Shown here: positions 17,012-25,855 of the stretch, piece by piece
How positions within the stretch are numbered: position 1 is the first letter of the stretch
Layout: every line of letters begins with the position of its first letter
Program-made: the position numbers and the translations under genes
Notes under the pieces: generated by a model
The model's database searches: none
What the model was told of the DNA's origin: nothing
The model's input: the letters and a program-made list of their open reading frames with translations, nothing else
From: Limivivens faecihominis
GTDB taxonomy: Bacteria > Bacillota > Clostridia > Lachnospirales > Lachnospiraceae
NCBI RefSeq assembly: GCF_020686945.1
Contig: NZ_JAJEPR010000008.1
Coordinates: 62,001 to 126,000 of the forward strand
DNA length: 64,000 bases
Direction of reading: 5' to 3'

Positions 17012-18364
17012 ATGGGACATTGGTATAACGAGGCAGTTTTTTATCATATTTATCCGCTGGGCCTTCTGGGCGCACCGAAGAAAAATGAGGGAACAGAGAT
17101 CGAGCACCGGATGAAGAAGCTTCTTCCCTGGATCGACCATATGAAGGACCTGGGCGTGACGGCCGTCTATATCGGCCCGCTCTTTGAATCCACCACCCAC
17201 GGCTATGACACGAAGGATTATAAGAAAGTGGACCGCCGTCTGGGTGACAACGAGGATTTCAAAGATTTTGTTAAAAAATGCCACGAAGCCGGTATCCGTG
17301 TGGTGGTGGACGGTGTGTTCAACCATACCGGCCGCGAATTTTTCGCCTTCCAGGATATCCAGAAAAACAGGGAACATTCTCCCTATGTGAACTGGTACAA
17401 GGGTGTGAACTTCGGATGGAACAGCCCCTACAACGACGGGTTCGGCTACGAGGCCTGGAGAAACTGCTTCGAGTTGGTGAACCTCAATCTTTACGAGCAG
17501 GCCGTGAGGGATTATCTCTTTGATGTGATCCATTTCTGGATCCAGGAGTTTGACATCGACGGAATCCGCCTGGACTGCGCGGACTGCCTGACCTTCGATT
17601 TCATGAAGGAGATGCGCTGGAGAACTTCTCAGGAAAAAGAGGATTTCTGGCTCATGGGCGAAGTGATTCACGGCGATTACGCCCGCTGGGCAAACGATGA
17701 TGTGCTCCATTCCGTGACGAATTACGAACTGCACAAAGGTCTCTATTCCGGCCACAACGATCACAACTATTTTGAGATCGCTCACACGATCCGCCGGGAA
17801 TTTGACGAGAACGGCGGTATTTACAAAGGAAGAACACTGTATTCCTTCGCGGATAACCACGATGTGGACCGTCTGGCCAGCAAGCTGAATAACAAAGCCC
17901 ACATGTTCCCGGAGTACACACTTCTTTACACGCTGCCGGGTATTCCATCCATTTATTATGGTTCCGAGTGGGGCATTGAGGGAAGAAAAGAAGGCGGCAA
18001 CGATGATCCGCTCCGTCCGGCTCTGAACCTGGCCGAGATGGAGGAAAAGTATAAGGACTGCCAGCTGACAGAGCATATCCGGATGCTTGGCAGACTGAAA
18101 AAAGAGCTTTCACCGCTCTCCGAAGGAAAATACAGAGAATTACTTCTGACCAACCGGCAGTACGCTTTTGCGAGAATCCAGGATGACAAGGCCGTGATCG
18201 TAGCCGTCAATAACGACGAAAATCCGGCGCACGTTTCCATTCCGGTGCCGGCAGGAGGAAATGCGGTAAACGCCGTTACCGGAGAGCCGGTCAATGTGGA
18301 AAATGGCCGCATCAACGCAGAACTTTCACCGGCCGGAAGCCTGATTGTATCTGTAAATATCTAA
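17012..18364 (+). CDS. GH13 alpha-amylase-family glycosidase
   Basis: A 450-residue cytoplasmic GH13 enzyme (no signal peptide). The conserved regions are VVDGVFNHTG near residue 100, GIRLDCAD with the nucleophile Asp near 187, LMGEVIHGDY with the acid/base Glu near 217, and SFADNHDVDR with the transition-state Asp near 281, followed by a C-terminal beta domain. It is shorter than maltogenic amylases because it lacks the N-terminal starch-binding-like domain, and most resembles small cyclomaltodextrinase/alpha-glucosidase-type members. It starts at ATG 17012 after GGAGG. It sits between a TetR gene and the branching enzyme, which suggests a role in turnover of maltodextrin or glycogen. Confidence 0.9.
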   Translation: MGHWYNEAVFYHIYPLGLLGAPKKNEGTEIEHRMKKLLPWIDHMKDLGVTAVYIGPLFESTTHGYDTKDYKKVDRRLGDNEDFKDFVKKCHEAGIRVVVDGVFNHTGREFFAFQDIQKNREHSPYVNWYKGVNFGWNSPYNDGFGYEAWRNCFELVNLNLYEQAVRDYLFDVIHFWIQEFDIDGIRLDCADCLTFDFMKEMRWRTSQEKEDFWLMGEVIHGDYARWANDDVLHSVTNYELHKGLYSGHNDHNYFEIAHTIRREFDENGGIYKGRTLYSFADNHDVDRLASKLNNKAHMFPEYTLLYTLPGIPSIYYGSEWGIEGRKEGGNDDPLRPALNLAEMEEKYKDCQLTEHIRMLGRLKKELSPLSEGKYRELLLTNRQYAFARIQDDKAVIVAVNNDENPAHVSIPVPAGGNAVNAVTGEPVNVENGRINAELSPAGSLIVSVNI

Positions 18365-18370
18365 AATTAT

Positions 18371-18407
18371 AAAGACTGCGGGGCAGAAAAAAGGCCCGGC
18401 AGTCTTT
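18371..18407 (+). terminator. Terminator-like hairpin between GH13 and glgB
   Basis: AAAGACTGC pairs with GCAGTCTTT with further inner G-C pairs. Only three T follow, so it may be leaky or simply stabilise the upstream mRNA. Confidence 0.5.
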
Positions 18408-18485
18408 GGCGACTGAAAATATAAAAAACCTGACTACATAGATGGACCGAAAAAATATCATTCTAAGTATGAGGAGAAGGGGATT

Positions 18486-20519
18486 ATGGAAGAAACAAAG
18501 AAAAGAACACGAAAAACAGCAGCGGTAAAAGAAGAAAAGATGGCAAAAAAAGCCCCTGCAGCGGCAAAAACAGCAGCAGAGAAAAAGCCTGCGGCCAAGC
18601 GGACAACTGCCAAAAAACAGGAAGTTCTTCAGATCGGCGAGCTGGATCAGTATCTCTTCGGTCAGGGAACCCATTATGACATTTACAAAAAGCTGGGCGC
18701 ACATCTGACCAAAAGAAAGGGAAAAGAGGGCGTTTATTTTGCCGTCTGGGCGCCCCATGCGAAAGACGTCCATGTAGTCGGAGATTTTAACGGCTGGAAC
18801 ACGGGAGTGACTCCCATGAAGCGGCTGGAGCCTCTGGGAATCTGGGAAGCTTTTGTGCCCGGAGTTCAGGAAGACTGTCTCTACAAATATTATATTCTGA
18901 CGGAAAAAGGCCAGGAGCTTTATAAGGCAGATCCTTTTGCTAGCGCCTCCGAGCTTCGTCCCGGAAATGCCTCCAAGGTGGCGGATATCAGCAAATTCCG
19001 CTGGACAGACAATACCTGGATGACGAAGCGGACCGAGAAAAATCCGGACGAAGAGCCTATGAGCATTTATGAGGTGCATCCGGGTTCCTGGAAAAAGCAC
19101 CCTCACAATCCGGACACCGAGGACGGTTTCTACAGCTATCAGGAGTTTGCCCATTCTCTCGTAGAATATGTAAAAGATATGGGCTATACCCATGTGGAAC
19201 TGATGGGAATCGCAGAGCATCCTTTTGACGGTTCCTGGGGCTATCAGGTGACCGGTTATTACGCACCGACCGCCCGTTATGGTTCACCTACTGATTTCAA
19301 ATATCTGGTGAACTATCTCCACAAAAACAAGATCGGCGTCATTCTTGACTGGGTTCCGGCGCATTTCCCGAAAGATGCCCACGGACTGGCGGAGTTTGAC
19401 GGAACCTGCTGTTATGAGTATGCAGATCCCAGAAAAGGCGAGCATCCGGACTGGGGTACCAAGGTCTTTGATTTCGGCAAAAATGAAGTGAAAAACTTCC
19501 TGATTGCCAATGCCCTCTACTGGATCGAGGAGTTCCATGTGGACGGTCTCCGTGTGGACGCGGTGGCCTCCATTCTCTATCTGGATTACGGCAGAAAAGA
19601 CGGTCAGTGGTGCCCGAATATCTACGGCGGCAACAAGAATCTTGAGGCCATCGAGTTCTTCAAGCATCTGAACAGCGTTGTGCGGGGAAGAAACCACGGC
19701 ACGGTGATGATTGCCGAGGAGTCGACTGCCTGGCCGAAGGTGACTGGAAAACCGGAGGATGACGGTCTGGGCTTCTCCATGAAATGGAACATGGGCTGGA
19801 TGCATGACTTCCTTGAATATATGAAGCTGGATCCCTATTTCCGCCAGTTCAACCATAACCTGATGACCTTCTCCCTGACTTATGCTTATTCTGAAAAATA
19901 CATCCTGGTGCTTTCTCATGATGAGGTCGTGCATCTGAAATGCTCTATGATCAACAAGATGCCGGGACTTTATGACGATAAGTTCTCCAATCTGAAAGCC
20001 GGTTATTCCTTCATGCTGGGCCATCCCGGTAAGAAACTGCTCTTCATGGGTCAGGATTTCGGACAGCTTCGGGAGTGGAGCGAGGAGAGAGAGCTTGACT
20101 GGTATCTGCTGGCTGAGGAGAAGCACAGTGAGCTTCAGAATTATGTGCGGGCCCTGCTTCATCTTTACCAGAAAAATAAAGCCCTCTACGATTCCGACCA
20201 GAGGTACGAGGGTTTCGAGTGGATCAATGCCAATGATAATACCAGAAGTATTTTCAGCTTTGTGCGTCATTCTCAGGATGGCAAGAACAATCTGCTCTTT
20301 GTCATCAACTTTACGCCCATGGCTCGTCCGGATTACCGGGTAGGCGTGCCGAAGAAAAAACAGTATCGTCTGGTTCTCAACAGCGATGCCGCGGAGTTCG
20401 GCGGAAGCGGAAAAGAGCAGCCGGAAGTATACCGGGCGGTACAGTCGGAGTGCGACGGAAGACCGTATTCCTTCGCTTACGATCTGCCGGCTTATGGTGT
20501 TGCAGTATTTAAGTTCTAA
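18486..20519 (+). CDS. glgB: 1,4-alpha-glucan branching enzyme with Lys/Ala-rich N-terminal extension
   Basis: A 677-residue branching enzyme that makes alpha-1,6 branches in glycogen. After an extension of about 42 residues made mainly of Lys, Ala, Thr and Glu comes a CBM48 domain (FAVWAPHAKDVHVVGDFNGW near 85-105) and the GH13 barrel: DWVPAHFP, GLRVDAVASILYLDYGRK with the nucleophile Asp near 357, MIAEESTAWP with the acid/base Glu near 412, and LSHDEVVH near 478. The start ATG follows GAGGAGAAGGGG. The basic extension resembles histone-like tails and is unlike the usual N-terminal domain of GlgB. The glycogen phosphorylase of the same pathway is 29 kb away at 49414. Confidence 0.93.
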   Translation: MEETKKRTRKTAAVKEEKMAKKAPAAAKTAAEKKPAAKRTTAKKQEVLQIGELDQYLFGQGTHYDIYKKLGAHLTKRKGKEGVYFAVWAPHAKDVHVVGDFNGWNTGVTPMKRLEPLGIWEAFVPGVQEDCLYKYYILTEKGQELYKADPFASASELRPGNASKVADISKFRWTDNTWMTKRTEKNPDEEPMSIYEVHPGSWKKHPHNPDTEDGFYSYQEFAHSLVEYVKDMGYTHVELMGIAEHPFDGSWGYQVTGYYAPTARYGSPTDFKYLVNYLHKNKIGVILDWVPAHFPKDAHGLAEFDGTCCYEYADPRKGEHPDWGTKVFDFGKNEVKNFLIANALYWIEEFHVDGLRVDAVASILYLDYGRKDGQWCPNIYGGNKNLEAIEFFKHLNSVVRGRNHGTVMIAEESTAWPKVTGKPEDDGLGFSMKWNMGWMHDFLEYMKLDPYFRQFNHNLMTFSLTYAYSEKYILVLSHDEVVHLKCSMINKMPGLYDDKFSNLKAGYSFMLGHPGKKLLFMGQDFGQLREWSEERELDWYLLAEEKHSELQNYVRALLHLYQKNKALYDSDQRYEGFEWINANDNTRSIFSFVRHSQDGKNNLLFVINFTPMARPDYRVGVPKKKQYRLVLNSDAAEFGGSGKEQPEVYRAVQSECDGRPYSFAYDLPAYGVAVFKF

Positions 20520-20562
20520 ATATTTTTCCCTCTTGCATAGAAATGTGCAGGGGGGATTTTTT

Positions 20563-20769
20563 ATGAGATTTTCGATAAGACGACTGGTCTGGAACTTCTT
20601 TTTCCGGATGGCGGTGGGTCTGGTGCTGATCGTTGCGGTGAATTTTGTCTGTACGCTGGCGAATATCCCGCTGTGGGTGGGCATTAATCCGGTGACGGCG
20701 GCTGCCACTGGATTCTTTGGGGTTCCAGGAGTTTTACTGCTCTATGGAGTCGTTGGTTATGGACTGTAA
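20563..20769 (+). CDS. Pro-sigma-K processing inhibitor BofA family protein
   Basis: A 68-residue membrane protein: short basic start (MRFSIRRLVWNFFFR), a helix (MAVGLVLIVAVNFVCTLANI) and a C-terminal hydrophobic half with the BofA signature GINPVTAAATGFFGVPGVLL. BofA holds the SpoIVFB protease inactive in the outer forespore membrane of Bacillus; homologues mark endospore-forming Clostridia. The start at 20563 is preceded by AGGGGGG. It lies 43 bases after glgB and ends before a terminator, so it may be transcribed from the glgB unit. That it has the same role here is inferred from family membership. Confidence 0.82.
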   Translation: MRFSIRRLVWNFFFRMAVGLVLIVAVNFVCTLANIPLWVGINPVTAAATGFFGVPGVLLLYGVVGYGL

Positions 20770-20797
20770 ATTTTTGTGCAAAAGAGAGAAAAAGAAG

Positions 20798-20840
20798 AGC
20801 GGGGTGGAGAATCTTGACGTTTTCCAACCCGCTTTTTCTG
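20798..20840 (+). terminator. Terminator before the tad operon
   Basis: AGCGGGGTGGA pairs with TCCAACCCGCT (one bulge), followed by TTTTT. Confidence 0.85.
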
Positions 20841-20854
20841 TGCATTTCTGCGTA

Positions 20855-20883
20855 TGGACAAACGTGGGCATTGCGTGTATAAT
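20855..20883 (+). promoter_or_regulatory. Promoter of the tad pilus operon
   Basis: TGGACA (20855-20860), 17 bases, TATAAT (20878-20883). It lies between the terminator and the first tad gene, and I see no other clear promoter until the end of the pilus genes. Confidence 0.75.
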
Positions 20884-20960
20884 GAAGCCATCTCAAAAAC
20901 AAATCTTGCCAGTTCGGCAAACAAATCCACAGATTTAAAAATCAATAAAGAGGTGATTTT

Positions 20961-21473
20961 CTGGAAACAATCCAAAAAATTTCAGTCTGTCTTCTGGTGA
21001 CGGCGGCAGTTTTTCAGGATCTGAGAAAAGGAATCATATCCAATGTTCTGATCCTTTTTGGCTTTCTGGGAGGGGCGGTTTTTCAGCTGATTCGTCTGGG
21101 AGGCTCTGGACTGATCCTGTTTTTCGGAAGCGCAGTCTTTCCGGTGCTGCTTTTTTCGATTCTTTATTATTTCCGTATGATCGGCGCGGGGGATATCAAG
21201 CTTCTGGCGGCTCTGGGCGGCTTCCTGGGAATCAGTGATCTTTTTCGTTGTCTGGTCTGTGCCCTGATTTTCGGGGGCATTCTGTCTTTATTTCTTATGA
21301 TTTATCGAAAAAATCTGATCCGGAGATTTCAGTATCTGGCCGGTTATGTGTCTTCTTATATCCAGGGAAAAGAATGGCAGCCCTACCGCCGAAAAGGGGA
21401 AAAAGACGGGGAATTTCCGCTCTCTGTACCAATCGCTCTGAGCGTCTGGTTCTTTGCGGCGGGCTGGCTTTAA
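20961..21473 (+). CDS. Prepilin peptidase (A24, TadV/CpaA-like), probable CTG start
   Basis: A small polytopic A24 aspartyl peptidase that would cleave the leader of the Flp pilin. The first catalytic Asp is in VFQDLRKG and the second in the GAGDIKLL motif. A GTG at 20997 would cut away most of the first membrane helix and leave the first catalytic Asp eight residues from the N-terminus. Reading upstream in frame gives LETIQKISVCLLVTAAVFQD and reaches the stop TAA at 20946 with no ATG, GTG or TTG. The only reasonable initiator is CTG at 20961, five bases after AGAGGTG. With that start the protein is 170 residues and has a full first helix. It is the first gene of the tad operon. Confidence 0.82.
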   Translation: METIQKISVCLLVTAAVFQDLRKGIISNVLILFGFLGGAVFQLIRLGGSGLILFFGSAVFPVLLFSILYYFRMIGAGDIKLLAALGGFLGISDLFRCLVCALIFGGILSLFLMIYRKNLIRRFQYLAGYVSSYIQGKEWQPYRRKGEKDGEFPLSVPIALSVWFFAAGWL

Positions 21474-21486
21474 AAAGGAGGAGTTT

Positions 21487-22593
21487 ATGAAGAAAAGTAT
21501 TTTTGCAGTCTGTGATCTTGAGGCTTCCTATGCCTACAATCTTATGGAGGCCATCGACGAGAGGCAGGGGATGTCTTTTGAGGTTCAGGCCTTTACCAAC
21601 GTGGAAAGTCTGATTTCCTATGCCAGGGAAAGGCATATCGAGCTGCTTCTGATCTCGGCCGCCGCCATGTGCGGGGAGCTTCTGAAGCTTTCCATCGGGA
21701 AAATCATGATTTTGTCAGAAGGAGAAAAGAAAAAGGAGCTCTCGGACTACCCCTGCATTTATAAATATCAGGCCTCGGACCAGCTGATCGCGGAGGTCAT
21801 GAATTACTATGCGGTGGAGGCAGTTCCGGCCCCGGCCGCCATGCTGAAAAAGAAGGTGGAGATCATCGGGATCTATTCGCCGGTGGGCCGCTCGTTGAAG
21901 ACTTCTCTGGCCCTTACTTACGGGCAGATCCGGGCCCGGGAGCATAAGGTGCTCTATCTGAATCTGGAGGAGTATGCGGGTTTTGAGACCCTGTTGGAGG
22001 AAAAATATGAGGCAGATCTAGCCGATCTTCTCTATTTTGCCCGGCTGGGGAGCGGTAATCTGGTCTACCGGATGGGAAGCCTGATCCGCCATCTGGGAGG
22101 GCTGGACTATATTCCGCCGGCTTTCTGTCCCGAGGACCTTCGGAACATTTCGCCGGGGGAGTGGACTTCTCTGATCCGGGATCTGGCGGAATACAGTGCT
22201 TATGATGTGCTTTTGCTGGATATCGGGTCGGCGGTGAACGGAATCACGGAGCTCTTGAAGCTCTGCACGAAGGTCTTTATGCCGGTATCCGGGGATGAGA
22301 TTGCGGCGGCAAAGCTGGAGCAGTACGAGAGGGTGTTAAAGCAGCAGAACGCTTTGAATGTACTGGAGAAAACGCAAAAATTTTCCCTTCCCTTCGTGAG
22401 CGGAAGCGGAAAAGGGAAAGCATATATGGAACAGCTGGTCTGGGGAGAGCTGGGAGACTTTACCAGACAGCTCATCAGGGAGGAACAGGATGGACGAATG
22501 GGAACAGGAAGGACTGAACCTGCGAAAAAAACTCAGGGAACGGCTGGATCAGACACGGGAGGTGGAAGACCAGGAGATTTACCGGCAGATTGA
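21487..22593 (+). CDS. TadZ/CpaE-like pilus assembly protein
   Basis: A 368-residue protein with a receiver-like N-terminal domain (about 1-120) and a MinD/ParA-type ATPase domain. The P-loop is degenerate: GIYSPVGRSLKTSLAL replaces the usual KGGxGKT, keeping Gly, Lys and Thr/Ser. TadZ/CpaE proteins place the tad pilus machine at a cell pole. The start is ATG 21487 behind AAAAGGAGG, 13 bases after the peptidase stop. Its 3' end overlaps the cpaF gene by 104 bases, and the last ~35 residues, rich in Gly and Thr, exist only because of that overlap. The position between the peptidase and the CpaF ATPase is the usual tad order. Confidence 0.8.
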   Translation: MKKSIFAVCDLEASYAYNLMEAIDERQGMSFEVQAFTNVESLISYARERHIELLLISAAAMCGELLKLSIGKIMILSEGEKKKELSDYPCIYKYQASDQLIAEVMNYYAVEAVPAPAAMLKKKVEIIGIYSPVGRSLKTSLALTYGQIRAREHKVLYLNLEEYAGFETLLEEKYEADLADLLYFARLGSGNLVYRMGSLIRHLGGLDYIPPAFCPEDLRNISPGEWTSLIRDLAEYSAYDVLLLDIGSAVNGITELLKLCTKVFMPVSGDEIAAAKLEQYERVLKQQNALNVLEKTQKFSLPFVSGSGKGKAYMEQLVWGELGDFTRQLIREEQDGRMGTGRTEPAKKTQGTAGSDTGGGRPGDLPAD

Positions 22594-23716
22594 CGATCTG
22601 ATTCTGGAAGAGACACGGAACCGCTATGTAAGTCTCAGGAGAAAAGAGGCGCTCCGGACCGAACTTTTCAACAGCATCCGGAAACTGGATATTCTTCAGG
22701 AACTCATCGATGATGATTCGGTCACGGAGATCATGGTCAACGGGACAGAAGGCATCTTTCTGGAACGGAATGGCCGCCTGCTCTGCTGGGAAAAGAAGAT
22801 CACCTCGAAGGAAAAACTGGAGGATATGGTCCAGCAGATCGCCGGCCGCTGCAACCGGATCGTCAATGAGTCTGTGCCCGTGGCGGATGCCAGGCTCTCG
22901 GACGGTTCCAGAGTCAGTCTCGTGCTTCCGCCGGTGGCTTTAAACGGGCCGGTCATCACGATTCGGCGTTTCCCGAAAAATCCGATCCATATGGATCGGC
23001 TGGTGGAGCTTGGCGCTGTCACAACAGAGGCTGCGGCTTTTCTCAGAGCGCTGGTCAGAAGCGGCTACAATATTTTCATCAGCGGGGGAACCGGCTCTGG
23101 AAAGACCACATTTCTCAATGCGCTTTCCGATTTTATTCCGAAGGAGGAGCGGATCATCACCATCGAGGACAATGCGGAGCTTCAGATCCAGGGGGCAGAA
23201 AATCTGGTCCGGCTGGAGGCCAGACAGGCCAATACGGAAGGGAAAAATTCCGTGACGATCCGGGATCTCATCAAGGCAAGTTTACGAATGAGGCCGGACC
23301 GGATCGTGGTGGGAGAAGTCCGGGGCGAGGAGGCCCTGGATATGATTCAGAGCATGAATACGGGCCATGACGGTTCTTTGAGTACCGGCCATGCCAACAG
23401 CCCGAGAGATATGCTTTCGAGACTTGAGACCATGATTCTCATGGCGATGGAGCTTCCTCTTTCTGCCATCCGGCGACAGATTGCCTCGGCGGTGGATATT
23501 CTGATTCATCTTGGGAGAATGAGGGACCGGAGCCGGAAGGTGATGGAGATCGTTGAAATCACCGGCTATGACAGGGCTTCTGGAGAAATCACGGAGCGGA
23601 CCCTGTTTCAGCTGGAGGAGACGAAAGAACAACCGATGGGGGTTCTTGTCAGAAAACAGGAGCTTCTCCATGTGGAGAAGCTGAACCGGGCGGGAATTGT
23701 ACTGGAAAAGATGTGA
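22490..23716 (+). CDS. CpaF/TadA-family secretion ATPase
   Basis: A 408-residue type II/IV secretion ATPase that powers Flp pilus assembly. Visible are an N-terminal helical domain, the sensor-like ITIRRFPKNPIHMDRL, Walker A GGTGSGKTTFLNAL (about 202-215), the Asp box TIEDNAELQIQ, Walker B RIVVGEVRGEEALDM, and the His box NTGHDGSLSTGHANS. It starts at ATG 22490 after AGGGAGGAACAGG, inside the 3' end of the tadZ-like gene. The stop precedes the tadB-like gene by ten bases. It is the only assembly ATPase in the tad operon. Confidence 0.93.
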   Translation: MDEWEQEGLNLRKKLRERLDQTREVEDQEIYRQIDDLILEETRNRYVSLRRKEALRTELFNSIRKLDILQELIDDDSVTEIMVNGTEGIFLERNGRLLCWEKKITSKEKLEDMVQQIAGRCNRIVNESVPVADARLSDGSRVSLVLPPVALNGPVITIRRFPKNPIHMDRLVELGAVTTEAAAFLRALVRSGYNIFISGGTGSGKTTFLNALSDFIPKEERIITIEDNAELQIQGAENLVRLEARQANTEGKNSVTIRDLIKASLRMRPDRIVVGEVRGEEALDMIQSMNTGHDGSLSTGHANSPRDMLSRLETMILMAMELPLSAIRRQIASAVDILIHLGRMRDRSRKVMEIVEITGYDRASGEITERTLFQLEETKEQPMGVLVRKQELLHVEKLNRAGIVLEKM

Positions 23717-23726
23717 GGGTGAGGCT

Positions 23727-24470
23727 ATGGAGAGAGATTATGGAGTCTGGAAGTTTTCCGGGAAAGAGAAGGCGAAACTGATTTTGAGTTATTTGGGGCT
23801 CTGCGGGCTGGTGAGCTGGCTTTTTTATCATTCCTTCTGGGCGGTGCTTCCTTTTCTTGCCGGACTTCCGGTGTTCTTGAAGAAAAGCCGGGAAAAGCGT
23901 ATTAAAGAGCGGAGAGAGGAGCTTCTGACGGAGTTCCTCACAGGGATCCGGGCGATAGCCAGCGCTCTGGACGCAGGTTATTCCATGGAAAATGCGCTGG
24001 GGGAAGCCCTGAAAGAGACGGAAAAGGTCTATGGGATGGATGGCGTTTTTACGGAGGAGCTGCGGGAGATGGAGCGGAAACGGAACTTAAACCAGAGTAT
24101 GGAGACGCTCTGGGCAGATCTTGGCAAACGAAGCGGTCTGGAGGATATCGAAAATTTCGGGGAGATCTTTCAGGTGGCCCGTCGTTCCGGAGGAAATCTA
24201 AAGGAGATTATCCAGAGTACGGCGGACAATATCACCCGGAAGACAGAGACACGAAGGGAGATCGAGATCAGCCTGGCGGCGAAAAAAATGGAGCAGAAGG
24301 TTATGAGTGCGGTTCCGTTTTTCATTCTGGCTTATGTGGACCTGGGATCGCCGGAATTTCTGGAAGGTCTTTATCATAACAAGCTGGGGATTTTCATTAT
24401 GACGGCTTGTCTGGGTCTTTACCTGGCAGCTTTTTTCTGGGGAAGGAGGATTGTGGAAATTGAAGTATGA
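23727..24470 (+). CDS. TadB-like type II secretion F-domain membrane protein
   Basis: A 247-residue inner-membrane platform protein. Two helices near the N-terminus (about 25-60) are followed by a cytoplasmic T2SSF domain (EFLTGIRAIASALDAGYSM, FQVARRSGGNLKEII) and two helices at the C-terminus. It is shorter than typical TadB because it has no N-terminal extracytoplasmic part. The start is ATG 23727 behind GAGGGTGAGG; an upstream in-frame start at 23697 lies inside cpaF without a ribosome site. Its end overlaps the start of the next gene by about ten bases. With the next gene it should form the rotor platform below CpaF. Confidence 0.88.
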   Translation: MERDYGVWKFSGKEKAKLILSYLGLCGLVSWLFYHSFWAVLPFLAGLPVFLKKSREKRIKERREELLTEFLTGIRAIASALDAGYSMENALGEALKETEKVYGMDGVFTEELREMERKRNLNQSMETLWADLGKRSGLEDIENFGEIFQVARRSGGNLKEIIQSTADNITRKTETRREIEISLAAKKMEQKVMSAVPFFILAYVDLGSPEFLEGLYHNKLGIFIMTACLGLYLAAFFWGRRIVEIEV

Positions 24471-25821
24471 ACGGTGGAAAGAGCCCTTTGACCGGGCTGG
24501 GGAGTGGCTTGTCAGGCGTTTTCCGGGGCTTCTTGTGGGGAAGCAGGGACAGCAGAACGCGGCGAGCTTAAAGATGCTTAGAACAACGAAAAATACGATA
24601 ACGCTGCAAGCTTATTATGAGAGAAAGTTTTCAAGGATGCTGATGTTTCTTTTCGGCGGCCTGATTTTTCTCGGGTTTCTGGCTCTGGGTTTTCAGGGGG
24701 AAGTGCATTGGCTGGAGCGGCCGTCGATTGAAAGGCCGGGGTATGGGGAAGGAAATCTGGAGGCAGAGCTGACCGTGGGATTTTCTGATGAAGAGACCGT
24801 GGATCTTTCCCTCAGTGTGGGGGAACGGAAATATTCTTCGGAGGAGGTTCAGAAGATTTTCCAGGGGGTTCTTGAGCATCTGGAAGAGCAGATTCTCGGG
24901 GAAAATGAGTCGCTGGAAGCGGTGCGGAAGAATCTGGTTTTTCCTGGTTCTTTCTGTGACGGGATCGTCACGGCAGTCTGGTCCGTGGACCCGCCGGATT
25001 ATATAGACGATACCGGCCGTTTCCTAAGCGAACCACCAAAAGAAGGGATTCTGGCTACGGTAAAGGTGACGCTGACCTGTGAAAAAGAAGAGCTGATCCG
25101 GGAATTTCCGGTGAAGCTTCTGCCGCCGGAGCGGACTGAACTGGAAGAAAAAGCAGTGGAGCTGAAGGCGGAAGCGGAGGAAAACGGAGAGAAAACCCGG
25201 GAAGCGGAAGAGATGGTTCTTCCGGATAGCTGGAAAGGAACCCCCATCCGCTGGGGAACGAGGGAGGATTCACCACTTGGAGTGGGCTTTCTTCTGCTGG
25301 CGGTGGGACTCTGGTACCTCTACGGAAAGGACGACCGGGAACTGAAAAAAGAGGAGAAACATCGGAAACAGCAGATGATTCTCGATTATCCGGTGATTCT
25401 TTACAAGATGAGTATGCTTCTGGAGGCAGGAATGACCATCCGGGGAGCTTTCGGCAAGGTTGCCTTTCATTATAGGGACCAGAACGGGAAAGAAGTCCAT
25501 TACGCCTACGAGGAGATGCTTCTCGCCTGCTACGAGATGGAGCAGGGAGTGGGCGAGGCTGCGGCTTACGAGGAATTTGGGCAGAAATGCGGAAATCTTC
25601 ATTATCTGAAATTCGGTTCGCTGCTCTCCCAAAACCTGAAAAAAGGCTCCCGCGGCTTGGTGGAGCTTCTGGAACAGGAGGCGGAAAATGGAATGGAAGA
25701 GAGGAAGAGCCTGGCGAGGAAGCTGGGAGAAGAGGCCGGTACGAAGCTTTTGCTTCCGATGCTGCTCATGCTTATTCTGGTGATTGTGATACTGATGGTT
25801 CCGGCGATTTTGTCTTTTTAA
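24460..25821 (+). CDS. TadC-like F-domain protein with large extracytoplasmic insertion
   Basis: A 453-residue membrane protein. A basic N-terminus leads to a helix at about 62-82, then ~200 polar residues that must lie outside the membrane, a second helix (GVGFLLLAVGLWYLYG), a T2SSF domain (YPVILYKMSMLLEAGMTIRG ... FGSLLSQNLKKGSRGLVELL) and a final helix (LLLPMLLMLILVIVILMVP). Typical TadC is about 300 residues, so the outer domain is an addition seen mainly in Clostridia. I chose TTG 24460, ten bases after AGGAGG; TTG 24451 is possible but only one base from the Shine-Dalgarno. It is coupled to the tadB-like gene. Confidence 0.82.
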   Translation: MKYERWKEPFDRAGEWLVRRFPGLLVGKQGQQNAASLKMLRTTKNTITLQAYYERKFSRMLMFLFGGLIFLGFLALGFQGEVHWLERPSIERPGYGEGNLEAELTVGFSDEETVDLSLSVGERKYSSEEVQKIFQGVLEHLEEQILGENESLEAVRKNLVFPGSFCDGIVTAVWSVDPPDYIDDTGRFLSEPPKEGILATVKVTLTCEKEELIREFPVKLLPPERTELEEKAVELKAEAEENGEKTREAEEMVLPDSWKGTPIRWGTREDSPLGVGFLLLAVGLWYLYGKDDRELKKEEKHRKQQMILDYPVILYKMSMLLEAGMTIRGAFGKVAFHYRDQNGKEVHYAYEEMLLACYEMEQGVGEAAAYEEFGQKCGNLHYLKFGSLLSQNLKKGSRGLVELLEQEAENGMEERKSLARKLGEEAGTKLLLPMLLMLILVIVILMVPAILSF

Positions 25822-25855
25822 AGGCTGGCCGGATAAGAAAAAGGAGGTTTGTCAT

